Assembly (NCBI RefSeq): GCF_040567655.1 | Contig: NZ_JBEXAC010000002.1 | Coordinates: 2,878,906 to 2,942,905 of the forward strand | DNA: 64,000 nucleotides | Direction of reading: 5' to 3' | Source of the DNA: Chitinophaga sp. H8 | GTDB lineage: Bacteria > Bacteroidota > Bacteroidia > Chitinophagales > Chitinophagaceae | In this document: one piece after another, positions 17,533-25,865 of the stretch | Layout: each line of letters begins with the position of its first letter | How positions within the stretch are numbered: the first letter of the stretch is position 1 | The notes under the pieces: model-generated | Told to the model about the DNA's origin: nothing | Databases searched by the model: none | What the model saw: only the letters and a program-made list of their open reading frames with translations | Translations under genes and position numbers: made by a program

Positions 17533-18387
17533 ATGAAACTGAAAATTGCTATTCAAAAGTCCGGGCGCCTGCACGAAGATTCCATCAAACTGTTGAAGGA
17601 ATGCGGTATTGACATCAACAATGGTGTGAATAAACTGAAAACAGAAGCTACCAACTTCCCGCTGGAAGTATTTTTTCTCCGTGATGATGATATTCCGCAA
17701 TACATAGAAGACGGCGTGGCTGATATTGGGGTGGTAGGCGAAAATGTAGTGTTGGAAAAAAAGAAGCAGGTGCGTGTAGTAGAAAAGCTGGGCTTTGGCA
17801 AATGCCGCTTGTCAATGGCCGTACCTAAGGCGATGGATTATAATAATGTAAAGGATCTGCATAATCTGAAGATTGCTACCAGCTACCCGGTTATTTTGGG
17901 AGATTTTTTGAAGAATAATGGTGTTACCGCAGATATTCATGAAATCAGCGGATCTGTTGAGATAGCACCAGGTATAGGATTGGCAGCGGCTATCTGTGAT
18001 CTGGTAAGCAGCGGTTCTACCTTGTTCATGAATGGGTTGAAAGAAGTGGAAACGGTATTGAAGTCAGAAGCAGTATTGATTGCGAATGAAGGATTGCAGG
18101 AGGCACAGCAACTGTTGTTGCAGAAACTGTTATTCCGCATACAGGCGGTAAGAAAAGCAAAGAACAATAAATACATCTTATTAAATGCCCCTAATAATAA
18201 CCTGAAAGAGATCATCAGTTTATTACCGGGTATGAAAAGCCCTACCGTACTACCATTAGCTGAAGAAGGCTGGAGTTCTGTACATTCTGTACTGAATGAA
18301 AATGATTTCTGGGATATTATTGAAAGCCTGAAGGCTGCCGGAGCACAAGGGATCCTGGTAGTACCTATTGAAAAGATGGTCATCTGA
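17533..18387 (+). CDS. hisG: ATP phosphoribosyltransferase, long form
   Basis: First step of histidine synthesis: ATP plus PRPP gives phosphoribosyl-ATP. At 284 aa this is the long HisG, with an N-terminal two-lobed catalytic region (LKIAIQKSGRLHEDSIKLL, then DIGVVGENVV). The phosphate-binding stretch ISGSVEIAPGIGLAAAICDLVSSGSTL is present. The last 75 residues or so form the ACT-like regulatory domain (LPGMKSPTVLPLAEEGWSSVHSVL) that binds histidine for feedback inhibition. The long form needs no HisZ, and none is present. It is the first structural gene after the his attenuator. Confidence 0.97.
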   Translation: MKLKIAIQKSGRLHEDSIKLLKECGIDINNGVNKLKTEATNFPLEVFFLRDDDIPQYIEDGVADIGVVGENVVLEKKKQVRVVEKLGFGKCRLSMAVPKAMDYNNVKDLHNLKIATSYPVILGDFLKNNGVTADIHEISGSVEIAPGIGLAAAICDLVSSGSTLFMNGLKEVETVLKSEAVLIANEGLQEAQQLLLQKLLFRIQAVRKAKNNKYILLNAPNNNLKEIISLLPGMKSPTVLPLAEEGWSSVHSVLNENDFWDIIESLKAAGAQGILVVPIEKMVI

Positions 18388-18462
18388 TGTGCTGCGGAGA
18401 ATGTTTAAAACAGGCATTCGCTTTTTTACTAGTAATTGATCAATTGTAATTCACTTTGCACT

Positions 18463-19737
18463 ATGCAAACAATTCAATATCCTGATAAAGGTACGTGGCA
18501 GGAAATACTCCGGCGTCCGGCAATGGATACTACTGCGCTGGAAAACACGGTTACCGGTATTTTGCAGGATGTACAACAAAATGGGGATGCTGCTGTACGT
18601 AAATATGCACAGCAGTTTGATAAAGTAGCACTAACGGATTTTATTGCGGCACCGGCTGAGTTTGAAGCTGCCGCAGCTTCACTGGATCCGGCTTTAAAGA
18701 GGGCTATCCAGCAGGCAGCAGAAAATATCACTACATTTCACCGTGCACAGCAGGAACAAAGTAAAGTGATTGCTACGATGCCAGGGGTAGAATGCTGGCG
18801 CCGCGCCGTGGCGATCGATAAAGTGGGATTATATATCCCTGGAGGATCAGCCCCTTTGTTTTCCACTATCCTCATGCTGGGTATTCCTGCAGCGATAGCC
18901 GGATGTAAGGAAGTGATACTATGTACTCCTTCCAATGCCGCAGGGCAGGTGCATCCCGCCATTTTATATGCCGCTCAGCTGGTAGGTGTTAATAAAGTAT
19001 TTAAGATTGGAGGGGTACAGGCTATAGCAGCAATGGCCTATGGAACGGAAACGGTGCCCCAGGTATATAAGATTTTTGGGCCGGGCAATCAGTATGTTAC
19101 CTGTGCCAAACAGCTGATCAATAAAGCAGGCGTAGCGATAGACATGCCGGCCGGCCCTTCTGAAGTGGCGGTATTGGCAGATGATAGCTGCGAGCCGGCT
19201 TTCGTTGCCGCCGATTTGTTATCGCAGGCAGAACATGGCGCTGATAGTCAGGTGATCCTGATTACGACCTCTGCTACGGTGATCACAGCTGTTGAAAAAG
19301 AAGTAGCTGCTCAGCTGGCACTATTGCCACGTAAGGAGCTGGCGGCAAAGGCACTGGCAAATAGCAAACTGATCCTTGTTGATAACATGACGACTGCCAC
19401 AGCCCTGTTGAATACTTATGCACCGGAGCACTTAATCGTGGCGTGTAAAGATGATATTAACATCGCGGATAGTATTACTAATGCCGGCTCTGTATTCCTG
19501 GGCAATTATACGCCGGAAAGTGCGGGTGATTATGCCTCTGGTACCAATCATACACTACCCACCAATGGATATGCTAAGGCATACAGTGGTGTATCCTTGG
19601 ATAGTTTTGTGAAAAAGATCACCTTTCAGCGGATTACCCGCGAAGGACTGGCACAGATAGGCAGTACTATTGAGATCATGGCAGCGGCAGAAGGGCTGGA
19701 TGCGCATAAAAATGCCGTGACCATCCGATTGAAATAA
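18463..19737 (+). CDS. hisD: Histidinol dehydrogenase
   Basis: Last two steps of the pathway: NAD-dependent oxidation of histidinol via histidinal to histidine. The start at 18463 (MQTIQYPDKGTW, 424 aa) is chosen over an upstream in-frame TTG. Diagnostic stretches are GLYIPGGSAPLFSTILMLGIPA, KIFGPGNQYVTCAKQ, DMPAGPSEVAVLAD and LLSQAEHGADSQVIL (the zinc and substrate region). The C-terminal NHTLPTNGYAKAYSGVSLDSF also fits. Length is as usual. It lies 75 bp after hisG in the same transcript. Confidence 0.97.
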   Translation: MQTIQYPDKGTWQEILRRPAMDTTALENTVTGILQDVQQNGDAAVRKYAQQFDKVALTDFIAAPAEFEAAAASLDPALKRAIQQAAENITTFHRAQQEQSKVIATMPGVECWRRAVAIDKVGLYIPGGSAPLFSTILMLGIPAAIAGCKEVILCTPSNAAGQVHPAILYAAQLVGVNKVFKIGGVQAIAAMAYGTETVPQVYKIFGPGNQYVTCAKQLINKAGVAIDMPAGPSEVAVLADDSCEPAFVAADLLSQAEHGADSQVILITTSATVITAVEKEVAAQLALLPRKELAAKALANSKLILVDNMTTATALLNTYAPEHLIVACKDDINIADSITNAGSVFLGNYTPESAGDYASGTNHTLPTNGYAKAYSGVSLDSFVKKITFQRITREGLAQIGSTIEIMAAAEGLDAHKNAVTIRLK

Positions 19738-19840
19738 CCGGATAGATAGTGCTGCAGACAAAGCTGCGTTATATATCTGCTGAAAATACATCGCTCATGG
19801 CCTGCGGCGCAATGCCTGCGGCTTATTAAACCAAACGTGC

Positions 19841-20893
19841 ATGTTTAACTTAGATAATTTACTACGCGAAAATATTAAACGACTGGTGCCTTATTCCTCT
19901 GCCCGGGATGAATTTAAGGGAGAGGCAAGCATTTACCTGGATGCCAATGAAAATAGTTTCGGGTCTCCGTTACCGGTGGCTTATAACCGTTACCCGGATC
20001 CTATGCAGTGGAAACTAAAATATAAACTGGCTGAAATAAAGGGAGTGCCGCCGCAAAACATATTTTTAGGGAATGGCAGTGATGAAGCGATTGATGTATT
20101 GTACCGTGCCTTTTGTAATCCAGGGGTGGATAATGTGATCTTATGTCCGCCTACTTATGGCATGTATGAGGTAAGTGCCAATATCAATGATGTGGTGATC
20201 CGCAAGGTGAGCCTTACTCCTGATTTTCAGCTGGATTTCCCTCCTTTGCAGCAGGCCATTGATGAGCACACTAAAATGATCTTTATCTGCTCCCCCAATA
20301 ACCCTACCGGTAATTCCATTCACCGGGAAGATATCGAGATGCTGCTGAATAATTTTGATGGCATCGTGGTTATTGATGAAGCGTATATCAACTTTGCCCG
20401 TCAGAAAACATTTATCCAGGAATTAACAGAGTATCCTAACCTGGTAGTATTACAAACCCTGTCAAAAGCCTGGGGATTAGCCGCCCTGCGTGTAGGGATG
20501 GCATTTGCCAGCGAAGAGATTATTAATGTTATCAATAAGGTAAAACCACCTTACAACATTAATCAGGCCGCCCAGGAACTGGCCTTGCAGGCACTGGATA
20601 ATATCAGCAGTGTAAATGAATGGATCCGGGAAATTGTGATTGAAAGAGATAAACTGGCTGCCGGATTTGCGCAATTGCCACAGGTAGTAAAAGTATATCC
20701 CAGTGATGCGAACTTCATCCTGGTGAAAACCACGGATGCCAAAGGAATATACAATCAACTGGTGGAGCAGGGGATTATTGTACGTGACCGCTCCAAAGTA
20801 GAGCTGTGCGCAGGATGCCTGCGTATAACGGTAGGCACACCAACCGAAAATATCGAATTGCTGTCAGCAATGCAACAATTGGTATTATCTTAA
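19841..20893 (+). CDS. hisC: Histidinol-phosphate aminotransferase
   Basis: PLP-dependent transfer of an amino group from glutamate to imidazole-acetol phosphate. The protein has 350 aa, fold type I. LDANENSFGSP is the family's N-terminal motif. GNGSDEAIDVLYRAF, CSPNNPTGNSI, VVIDEAYINFA and TLSKAWGLAALRVGMAF (Schiff-base Lys in SKAWG) are all present. The roughly 100-bp gap after hisD contains a small direct repeat, GCCTGCGGC, at about 19800 and 19814. Confidence 0.97.
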   Translation: MFNLDNLLRENIKRLVPYSSARDEFKGEASIYLDANENSFGSPLPVAYNRYPDPMQWKLKYKLAEIKGVPPQNIFLGNGSDEAIDVLYRAFCNPGVDNVILCPPTYGMYEVSANINDVVIRKVSLTPDFQLDFPPLQQAIDEHTKMIFICSPNNPTGNSIHREDIEMLLNNFDGIVVIDEAYINFARQKTFIQELTEYPNLVVLQTLSKAWGLAALRVGMAFASEEIINVINKVKPPYNINQAAQELALQALDNISSVNEWIREIVIERDKLAAGFAQLPQVVKVYPSDANFILVKTTDAKGIYNQLVEQGIIVRDRSKVELCAGCLRITVGTPTENIELLSAMQQLVLS

Positions 20894-20911
20894 AAACCAT
20901 CCACCTTTAAT

Positions 20912-21118
20912 ATGAAAAAGTTTTTGTTAAGTATTAATTATAAACTCTTTGTTATCGGCTACGTGATCTGGTTGTTGTTCGGTGCACTGATTAATTTCGG
21001 GATACGTAAACAGGCACTGACCAGTGAAAATATCATTTCACTCCTGGTAGTAGGGTTTTTAACTATTGCAGCATTAACTGTATTTGGTTTATTTCGTAAA
21101 AAGGAAGATCACAACTAA
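20912..21118 (+). CDS. Small two-helix membrane protein inside the his operon, 68 aa
   Basis: Unknown function. It starts 18 bp after hisC and ends 13 bp before hisB, so it is very probably cotranslated with both. Two hydrophobic helices are visible: FVIGYVIWLLFGALINFGI (about 13-31) and IISLLVVGFLTIAALTVFGLF (about 41-61). A positive C-terminal RKKEDHN follows. The ATG is preceded by an A-rich leader, as in other genes here. Not a known histidine enzyme. It may be a membrane hitchhiker, or a regulator or transporter subunit; nothing in the sequence decides. Confidence 0.75.
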   Translation: MKKFLLSINYKLFVIGYVIWLLFGALINFGIRKQALTSENIISLLVVGFLTIAALTVFGLFRKKEDHN

Positions 21119-21131
21119 AAATAATAATTGA

Positions 21132-22268
21132 ATGAAGCGTGTTCTCTTTATAGATCGTGATGGTACCCTGATTAAAGAAGTACCTCCTACTTATCAGATT
21201 GATAGCCTGGAAAAAGTAGAATTTTATCCGAAAGCTTTTACCTATATGGCTAAAATAGCTGCGGAACTTGATTACGAACTGGTGATGGTAACCAACCAGG
21301 ATGGGTTGGGTACTGCTGCTTTTCCGGAAGATACTTTCTGGCCGGCACAGGAATTCATAATCAGGGCGTTTGAGAATGAGGGCGTGGTTTTTAAAGAGGT
21401 ATTCATCGACCGTAGCTTTCCTGCTGATAATGCGCCTACGCGCAAACCAGGTACAGGGATGCTAACAAAGTACTTCTCTCCCGATTATGACCTCGCCAAT
21501 TCTTTTGTAATAGGGGACCGTATTACAGATGTGCAGCTGGCTAAGAACCTGGGTGCAAAAGCAATATGGATCAATGAAGGTACAGGATTGGGAAATACAG
21601 AAATAAAAGATGACGCTGCGGCGCTCCGGCCGGTAATTGCGCTGGAGTCTACCGACTGGGCCAAAATATATGAATTCCTGAAGCTGGGATTGCGTACGGT
21701 AACACATACACGCAAAACGAAGGAAACGGATATTGTTGTATCACTGAACCTGGATGGTACCGGCAAGGCGGATATTGATACCGGTCTTGGTTTTTTTGAT
21801 CATATGCTGGATCAGATTGCCCGTCATGGGGGTATTGATCTGACGATCAAAGCTAAGGGAGATCTGCATATTGATGAGCATCATACTATAGAAGATGTGG
21901 GTATTACACTGGGCGAAGCAATGGCTTTGGGGCTGGCAGATAAGAGAGGTATGGAACGCTACGGTTTCTGCCTGCCTATGGATGACTGTTTGGCACAGGC
22001 TGCCATTGATTTTGGCGGACGTAACTGGATTGTTTGGGAGGCTACCTTCAACCGGGAGAAAATAGGGGAAATGCCTACAGAAATGTTTTACCATTTCTTT
22101 AAATCATTTTCCGATGCCGCCAAATGCAACCTGAATATCCAGGCTACCGGCCAGAATGAACATCATAAAATAGAAGCCATCTTCAAGGTTTTTGCCAAAG
22201 CTATTAAAATGGCGGTGCGCAGAGATCCTATGCATATGCAATTGCCCAGTACCAAAGGCGTGCTTTAA
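21132..22268 (+). CDS. hisB: Bifunctional histidinol-phosphatase / imidazoleglycerol-phosphate dehydratase
   Basis: Fusion of two activities in 378 aa. The N-terminal HAD-type phosphatase (about 1-165) has the DxDGT motif in [11 protein letters not shown] (D8, D10), MVTNQDGLG and [12 protein letters not shown]. The C-terminal dehydratase (about 185-378) has [33 protein letters not shown] and the second HH cluster [18 protein letters not shown], which bind Mn. This resembles the fused HisB of enterobacteria, and the fusion is also common in Bacteroidota. It is the last gene of the first his block and is followed by a strong terminator. Confidence 0.97.
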   Translation: MKRVLFIDRDGTLIKEVPPTYQIDSLEKVEFYPKAFTYMAKIAAELDYELVMVTNQDGLGTAAFPEDTFWPAQEFIIRAFENEGVVFKEVFIDRSFPADNAPTRKPGTGMLTKYFSPDYDLANSFVIGDRITDVQLAKNLGAKAIWINEGTGLGNTEIKDDAAALRPVIALESTDWAKIYEFLKLGLRTVTHTRKTKETDIVVSLNLDGTGKADIDTGLGFFDHMLDQIARHGGIDLTIKAKGDLHIDEHHTIEDVGITLGEAMALGLADKRGMERYGFCLPMDDCLAQAAIDFGGRNWIVWEATFNREKIGEMPTEMFYHFFKSFSDAAKCNLNIQATGQNEHHKIEAIFKVFAKAIKMAVRRDPMHMQLPSTKGVL

Positions 22269-22287
22269 TATAATTGTATATAGAAAA

Positions 22288-22323
22288 CAAAAAGCTGATC
22301 AGTATTACCTGATCAGCTTTTTG
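22288..22323. terminator. Bidirectional terminator between hisB and the convergent acyltransferase gene
   Basis: CAAAAAGCTGATCAG (22288-22302) and CTGATCAGCTTTTTG (22309-22323) form a perfect 15-bp stem with a 6-nt loop. The A and T runs at both ends make it a terminator in either direction. It should stop his transcription after hisB. Confidence 0.9.
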
Positions 22324-22345
22324 TTTTATGTAAATGAGATAAATT

Positions 22346-23518
22346 TTATGCCCTGAAGAATATCTTCTTCTTATACAGCCAGTAGCACATACCCCATTCC
22401 AGGCCAAATATGACGAGGGCGGCTACTACCTTTATCCAGTTTTCGCTCATGGAAAGCGGTTGTAACAAACCGTTTACGATTACGCCCACATATTCATTAA
22501 ACCACCGGTGGCCCACAATTTCAAAAAACAGGTAGATAAAAATGGAGTTCATACCTATCACCGTAAAGAAACTGAGGTAGCGGGGATGTTTCAGCACATC
22601 AATCCAGGCATAGGAGGCCAGTAATGCCCAGAGGCACCAGGCACCGGATGCCAGGGTAAAGGAAGAGGTGGCGATCCGTTTGATAATAGGCGTAATATTC
22701 AGCCAGTCAAGACCATAACCCATTATAAAACAGCCAGCCCCTGCCAGAAACAGGTATTGGAGTTTTTGCCGGGCAGGCCGGTCCTGTAGTAATAATTTAC
22801 CCGCTAATACCCCCCAGATGGTATGTGCAGCTGTAGGCAGGCAGTTAATAGCCACCCAGCCACCACGATTGATTTTGCCCATCAGCACCTGATCCATGTA
22901 ATTCCCGAAGTTATGCTGATTGGTAAAAGGTTGGTCAAAGCCCGGAATGTTGGTAAACCGGTACAGGCACTCTGTTAATAATAATAGTCCGAGGCTGAAA
23001 ACAATCTGTGCACTAAAATTCCAGCGGAATATCAGAAAAGCTACCAGCGTGGTAAAAGACAATTGGGTAAGCACATCCCATAGCTCAAAAGAGAGGTTTT
23101 CTCCGCGTACTGCGTAATCCAGTACTCCCCAGAAAAACAGCCAGAAGGAGCGGGTCAGTGTTTTCCTGGCTTGCTGTCCCCAGGGCACACCCTGGCTATC
23201 CTGGCGGGTCAATGAAAAAGCCATGGCAGTACCAGCCATAAACATAAAGGCCGGTTGTACCAGGTCCCACATGCGTAAACCATGCCAGGGATGGTGTTCA
23301 AATTGTTCTAAAACTCCTTGTAAAAAGGAATTATCAGTCACATTCTTGAGCCGCTTGTATAATCCGGCTGCTTCAAAAGCAAGCAGCACCATGATAAAGC
23401 CACGCAGAAAATCCAATGACAACAAGCGTTGCAGCTTGGTTTTATTGTCGGTAACAGGTAAAAGGGGAGTAGACACGTTCAAAAATTTTCGATAAGATAG
23501 AAAATAAAAAATTTGCAT
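22346..23518 (-). CDS. Multi-pass membrane acyltransferase, heparan-alpha-glucosaminide N-acetyltransferase-like (DUF5009/DUF1624)
   Basis: Membrane protein related to the HGSNAT/YeiB acyltransferase group. It carries RLLSLDFLRGFIMVLLAFEAAGLYK, the family's N-terminal motif. Ten or so hydrophobic helices follow, for example LLASYAWIDVLKHPRYLSFFTVIGMNSIF and the last one near WIKVVAALVIFGLEWGMCYWLY. I chose the ATG at 23518 (390 aa). An upstream ATG at 23590 would add 24 residues and would run antisense through the trp leader. Other starts just before the first motif are also possible. It is a single inverted gene between the first his block and trp and may acetylate a cell-surface glycan. Confidence 0.8.
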   Translation of the reverse strand: MQIFYFLSYRKFLNVSTPLLPVTDNKTKLQRLLSLDFLRGFIMVLLAFEAAGLYKRLKNVTDNSFLQGVLEQFEHHPWHGLRMWDLVQPAFMFMAGTAMAFSLTRQDSQGVPWGQQARKTLTRSFWLFFWGVLDYAVRGENLSFELWDVLTQLSFTTLVAFLIFRWNFSAQIVFSLGLLLLTECLYRFTNIPGFDQPFTNQHNFGNYMDQVLMGKINRGGWVAINCLPTAAHTIWGVLAGKLLLQDRPARQKLQYLFLAGAGCFIMGYGLDWLNITPIIKRIATSSFTLASGAWCLWALLASYAWIDVLKHPRYLSFFTVIGMNSIFIYLFFEIVGHRWFNEYVGVIVNGLLQPLSMSENWIKVVAALVIFGLEWGMCYWLYKKKIFFRA

Positions 23519-23543
23519 TTTGAAAAAAAACCTCGGATATTTG
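23512..23543 (+). promoter_or_regulatory. Promoter of the trp operon
   Basis: TTTG (23512-23515) is followed after exactly 20 bp by GATATTTG (23536-23543), one mismatch from TAnnTTTG. The spacing is ideal for Bacteroidota. Transcription would start near 23550, so the leader peptide most likely starts at the ATG of 23564 or 23576. The promoter overlaps the start of the divergent acyltransferase gene. Confidence 0.6.
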
Positions 23544-23551
23544 CTTTCGAT

Positions 23552-23605
23552 ATGAAAAATAGCATGATAAATAAAATGTGGTGGTGGCACGGAATCAGAT
23601 CCTGA
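23552..23605 (+). CDS. trpL: trp operon leader peptide
   Basis: An in-frame ORF encodes MKNSMINKMWWWHGIRS. Three consecutive Trp codons (23579-23587) follow an internal ATG at 23576. It is followed 45 bases later by a terminator and then trpE. With transcription predicted to begin at about 23550, the functional peptide may be the shorter MWWWHGIRS (23576-23605). Stalling at the Trp run should prevent terminator formation when Trp-tRNA is low. Confidence 0.88.
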   Translation: MKNSMINKMWWWHGIRS

Positions 23606-23650
23606 TTGCAGTGTTGCATAACCATGTTTCGTTTAGAAATATATTTGGAA

Positions 23651-23683
23651 GGCTCGCTGTTACAGCGGGCCTTTTGTTTTTTT
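23651..23683 (+). terminator. trp attenuator terminator
   Basis: GGCTCGCTG-TTA-CAGCGGGCC (23651-23671) is a 9-bp stem with one T-G pair, followed by TTTTGTTTTTTT. A possible antiterminator pairs CAGTG...GC just after the leader stop (about 23610-23618) with GC.CGCTG of the 5' arm, through a small internal loop and a G-U pair. That alternative pairing is weaker than in the his case. Confidence 0.85.
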
Positions 23684-23735
23684 ACACCTTACTTTTCAAC
23701 TTTTAATCAAGCTCACAGGAAATTTAATATAGATC

Positions 23736-25145
23736 ATGCGTACTATTCAAGTAAAAACGAGATCCAAACAAATGCTGGCGGACATATTCACGCCGGTGGG
23801 CATTTATCTGCGTCTGAGAGATAAGTTCCCCGGTGCTGTTTTGCTGGAAAGCACAGACTCCCGTGCCAGTGCAAACAGCTTTTCTTTTATATGTATCAAG
23901 CCGATTGCAGGTATTGAGGTAACTTCTACCAGCGAGTTTGAATTCAAATACCCTAATCTTCCTGTAGAAAAGAAGCAATTAAAAAACCGCCAAAGTGTGC
24001 TGGATGAAATGCAGCAGTTTATCAAAGGGTTTTCCTTTACGGGAAAGTCGCCGGTACCGGGCATAGAAGGACTCTTTGGCTACAGCACTTTTGACTCGGT
24101 ACAATTCTTTGAAACCGTAGCATTTAATAAAGATAAGCAGCAAGGCAATACGATCCCGTTGATGCGGTACCGTTTTTATCAGTATGTAATTGCCATCAAC
24201 CATTTTAAAGATGAGCTGTATTTATGTGAAAACCAGGTAGAGGGGATGGATAGTGAGTTTGAACTGGTAGAGTCACTGATCCGGCACAAAGATTCTCCCG
24301 GTTACCCTTTTGAAGCCCTGGGAGAAGAACGAAGCAATATGAGCGATGCGGAATATATGCAAATGGTGGAGCTGGGAAAAAAACATTGCTTCCGCGGAGA
24401 TGTTTTCCAGGTAGTACTTTCCCGCGCTTTCCAGCAGGATTACCGGGGTGATGAATTTAATGTATACCGTGCCCTTCGCTCTATTAACCCTTCTCCTTAC
24501 CTCTTTTACTTTGATTACGGCGATTATAAATTAATGGGTTCTTCTCCGGAAGCACAGCTGGTGATCCGGAATGGCAAGGTAACCATGCACCCGATAGCCG
24601 GCACTTTCCGCCGTACAGGCAATGATGAACAGGATAAAATCCTGGCTGATAAATTATTGCAGGACCCGAAGGAAAATGCAGAGCATGTAATGCTGGTAGA
24701 CCTGGCGCGTAACGACCTTAGCCGCCACGCCAGTAAAGTGCAGGTAGATTCTTATCGTAAGATCCAATACTACTCACACGTTATCCACCTGGTAAGTGAG
24801 GTAACGGGACAAATACCAAAGGATATCAATCCATTTACCATATTGGCGGATACCTTCCCGGCAGGTACACTGTCCGGAGCACCTAAATACAGGGCTATGG
24901 AAATCATCGATCAATATGAGCCTACTGCACGTGGCTTCTATGGTGGATGTATTGGGTTTGTAGGATTTAACGGCGATTTTAATCATGCCATCATGATCCG
25001 CTCTATCCTTAGCAAGGATAATACGCTCTACTATCAGGCAGGAGCCGGTGTTGTGGCGCAATCGGTCGCCTCTTCCGAACTGGACGAAGTAGGTAATAAA
25101 TTAAATGCATTAAAACAGGCCATTCTGCTGGCACAAAAAATCTGA
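23736..25145 (+). CDS. trpE: Anthranilate synthase component I
   Basis: Makes anthranilate from chorismate, using ammonia delivered by TrpG. The 469-aa protein has the chorismate-binding C-terminal domain. Diagnostic stretches are FRGDVFQVVLSRAFQQD, MGSSPEAQLVIRNG, MHPIAGTFRRTGNDEQD, AEHVMLVDLARNDLSRHAS, DTFPAGTLSGAPKYRAMEIID and GFYGGCIGFVGF. The N-terminal domain carries LLESTDSRASANSFSFICI, a variant of the feedback-inhibition region (LLES). The gene begins 53 bp after the attenuator T run and is followed by trpG after 1 bp. Confidence 0.97.
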   Translation: MRTIQVKTRSKQMLADIFTPVGIYLRLRDKFPGAVLLESTDSRASANSFSFICIKPIAGIEVTSTSEFEFKYPNLPVEKKQLKNRQSVLDEMQQFIKGFSFTGKSPVPGIEGLFGYSTFDSVQFFETVAFNKDKQQGNTIPLMRYRFYQYVIAINHFKDELYLCENQVEGMDSEFELVESLIRHKDSPGYPFEALGEERSNMSDAEYMQMVELGKKHCFRGDVFQVVLSRAFQQDYRGDEFNVYRALRSINPSPYLFYFDYGDYKLMGSSPEAQLVIRNGKVTMHPIAGTFRRTGNDEQDKILADKLLQDPKENAEHVMLVDLARNDLSRHASKVQVDSYRKIQYYSHVIHLVSEVTGQIPKDINPFTILADTFPAGTLSGAPKYRAMEIIDQYEPTARGFYGGCIGFVGFNGDFNHAIMIRSILSKDNTLYYQAGAGVVAQSVASSELDEVGNKLNALKQAILLAQKI

Positions 25146-25146
25146 C

Positions 25147-25716
25147 ATGAACATTCTGGTTTTCGATAATTACGACTCCTTTACCTATAACCTGGTTCAC
25201 CTGGTAGAAAAAATCATTGATGGTAAAGTAACGGTATTCCGCAATGATGAAATTCCGTTAGAAAAAGTAAATGATTTTGATAAAATCATCTTATCACCAG
25301 GTCCTGGGATTCCCGAAGAGGCTGGCTTGTTATTGCCCCTTATCAAGGAATATGCCCCCACTAAATCAATTTTTGGCGTGTGCCTTGGGCAACAGGCGAT
25401 AGGGCAGGCGTTTGGTGCCAGCTTAACCAACCTTAAAGAAGTATATCACGGGGTAGCTACCAATATCAATATTATTGCGGAAGAAGGCCGCTTGTTTAAA
25501 AACCTGCCCAGACAGCTGGAAGTAGGCCGTTATCACTCCTGGGTAGTGGACGAAAGTACCTTACCGGAAGAACTGCTCGTTACCGCTAAAGATGAACATG
25601 GCTATATTATGGCACTGCAGCATAAGAAATACGATGTAAGCGGGGTACAATTCCATCCGGAAAGTGTACTTACTCCGGAAGGAGAAAAGATTATGAGGAA
25701 TTGGCTGGGAAAGTAG
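25147..25716 (+). CDS. trpG: Anthranilate synthase component II (glutamine amidotransferase)
   Basis: Hydrolyses glutamine and passes ammonia to TrpE. The product has 189 aa, class I amidotransferase. The catalytic Cys is C79 in FGVCLGQQAIGQAFG, and the His-Glu pair is in VSGVQFHPESVLT. The N-terminal LVFDNYDSFTYNLVH is typical of TrpG/PabA. Its ATG follows the trpE stop by one base, pointing to coupled translation. A dual role in folate synthesis (PabA) is possible because no separate pabA is visible in the window. Confidence 0.96.
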   Translation: MNILVFDNYDSFTYNLVHLVEKIIDGKVTVFRNDEIPLEKVNDFDKIILSPGPGIPEEAGLLLPLIKEYAPTKSIFGVCLGQQAIGQAFGASLTNLKEVYHGVATNINIIAEEGRLFKNLPRQLEVGRYHSWVVDESTLPEELLVTAKDEHGYIMALQHKKYDVSGVQFHPESVLTPEGEKIMRNWLGK

Positions 25717-25865
25717 CTATCAGCTGTTGGCGGTTAGCTATTAGCTTTAATTAAAACAATAGTACCGCAGAGAAACAACAGTAAGAAAGTATTACCTGGC
25801 AATTATAACACCATCTTCGCAGCTAAAGGCTAAAAGCTAACTGCTAATAGCTAAAACAACACACC
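25717..25865. repeat. Inverted and tandem AGCTAA-rich repeats between trpG and trpD
   Basis: TTAGCTATTAGC (25734-25745) and its exact reverse complement GCTAATAGCTAA (25843-25854) flank about 100 bp. The right side also carries a run of AGCTAAA/GCTAAAAGCTAA units (from about 25820). The 149-bp gap is unusual in an otherwise tight operon. No ORF or terminator T run is present. It may be a small palindromic repeat element or a processing site. Confidence 0.6.

Noticed and set aside
22346..23590. The longest form of the acyltransferase gene, starting at 23590
   Set aside because: Its extra 24 residues do not look like part of the family and would be read antisense across the trp leader and promoter; the ATG at 23518 is more economical.
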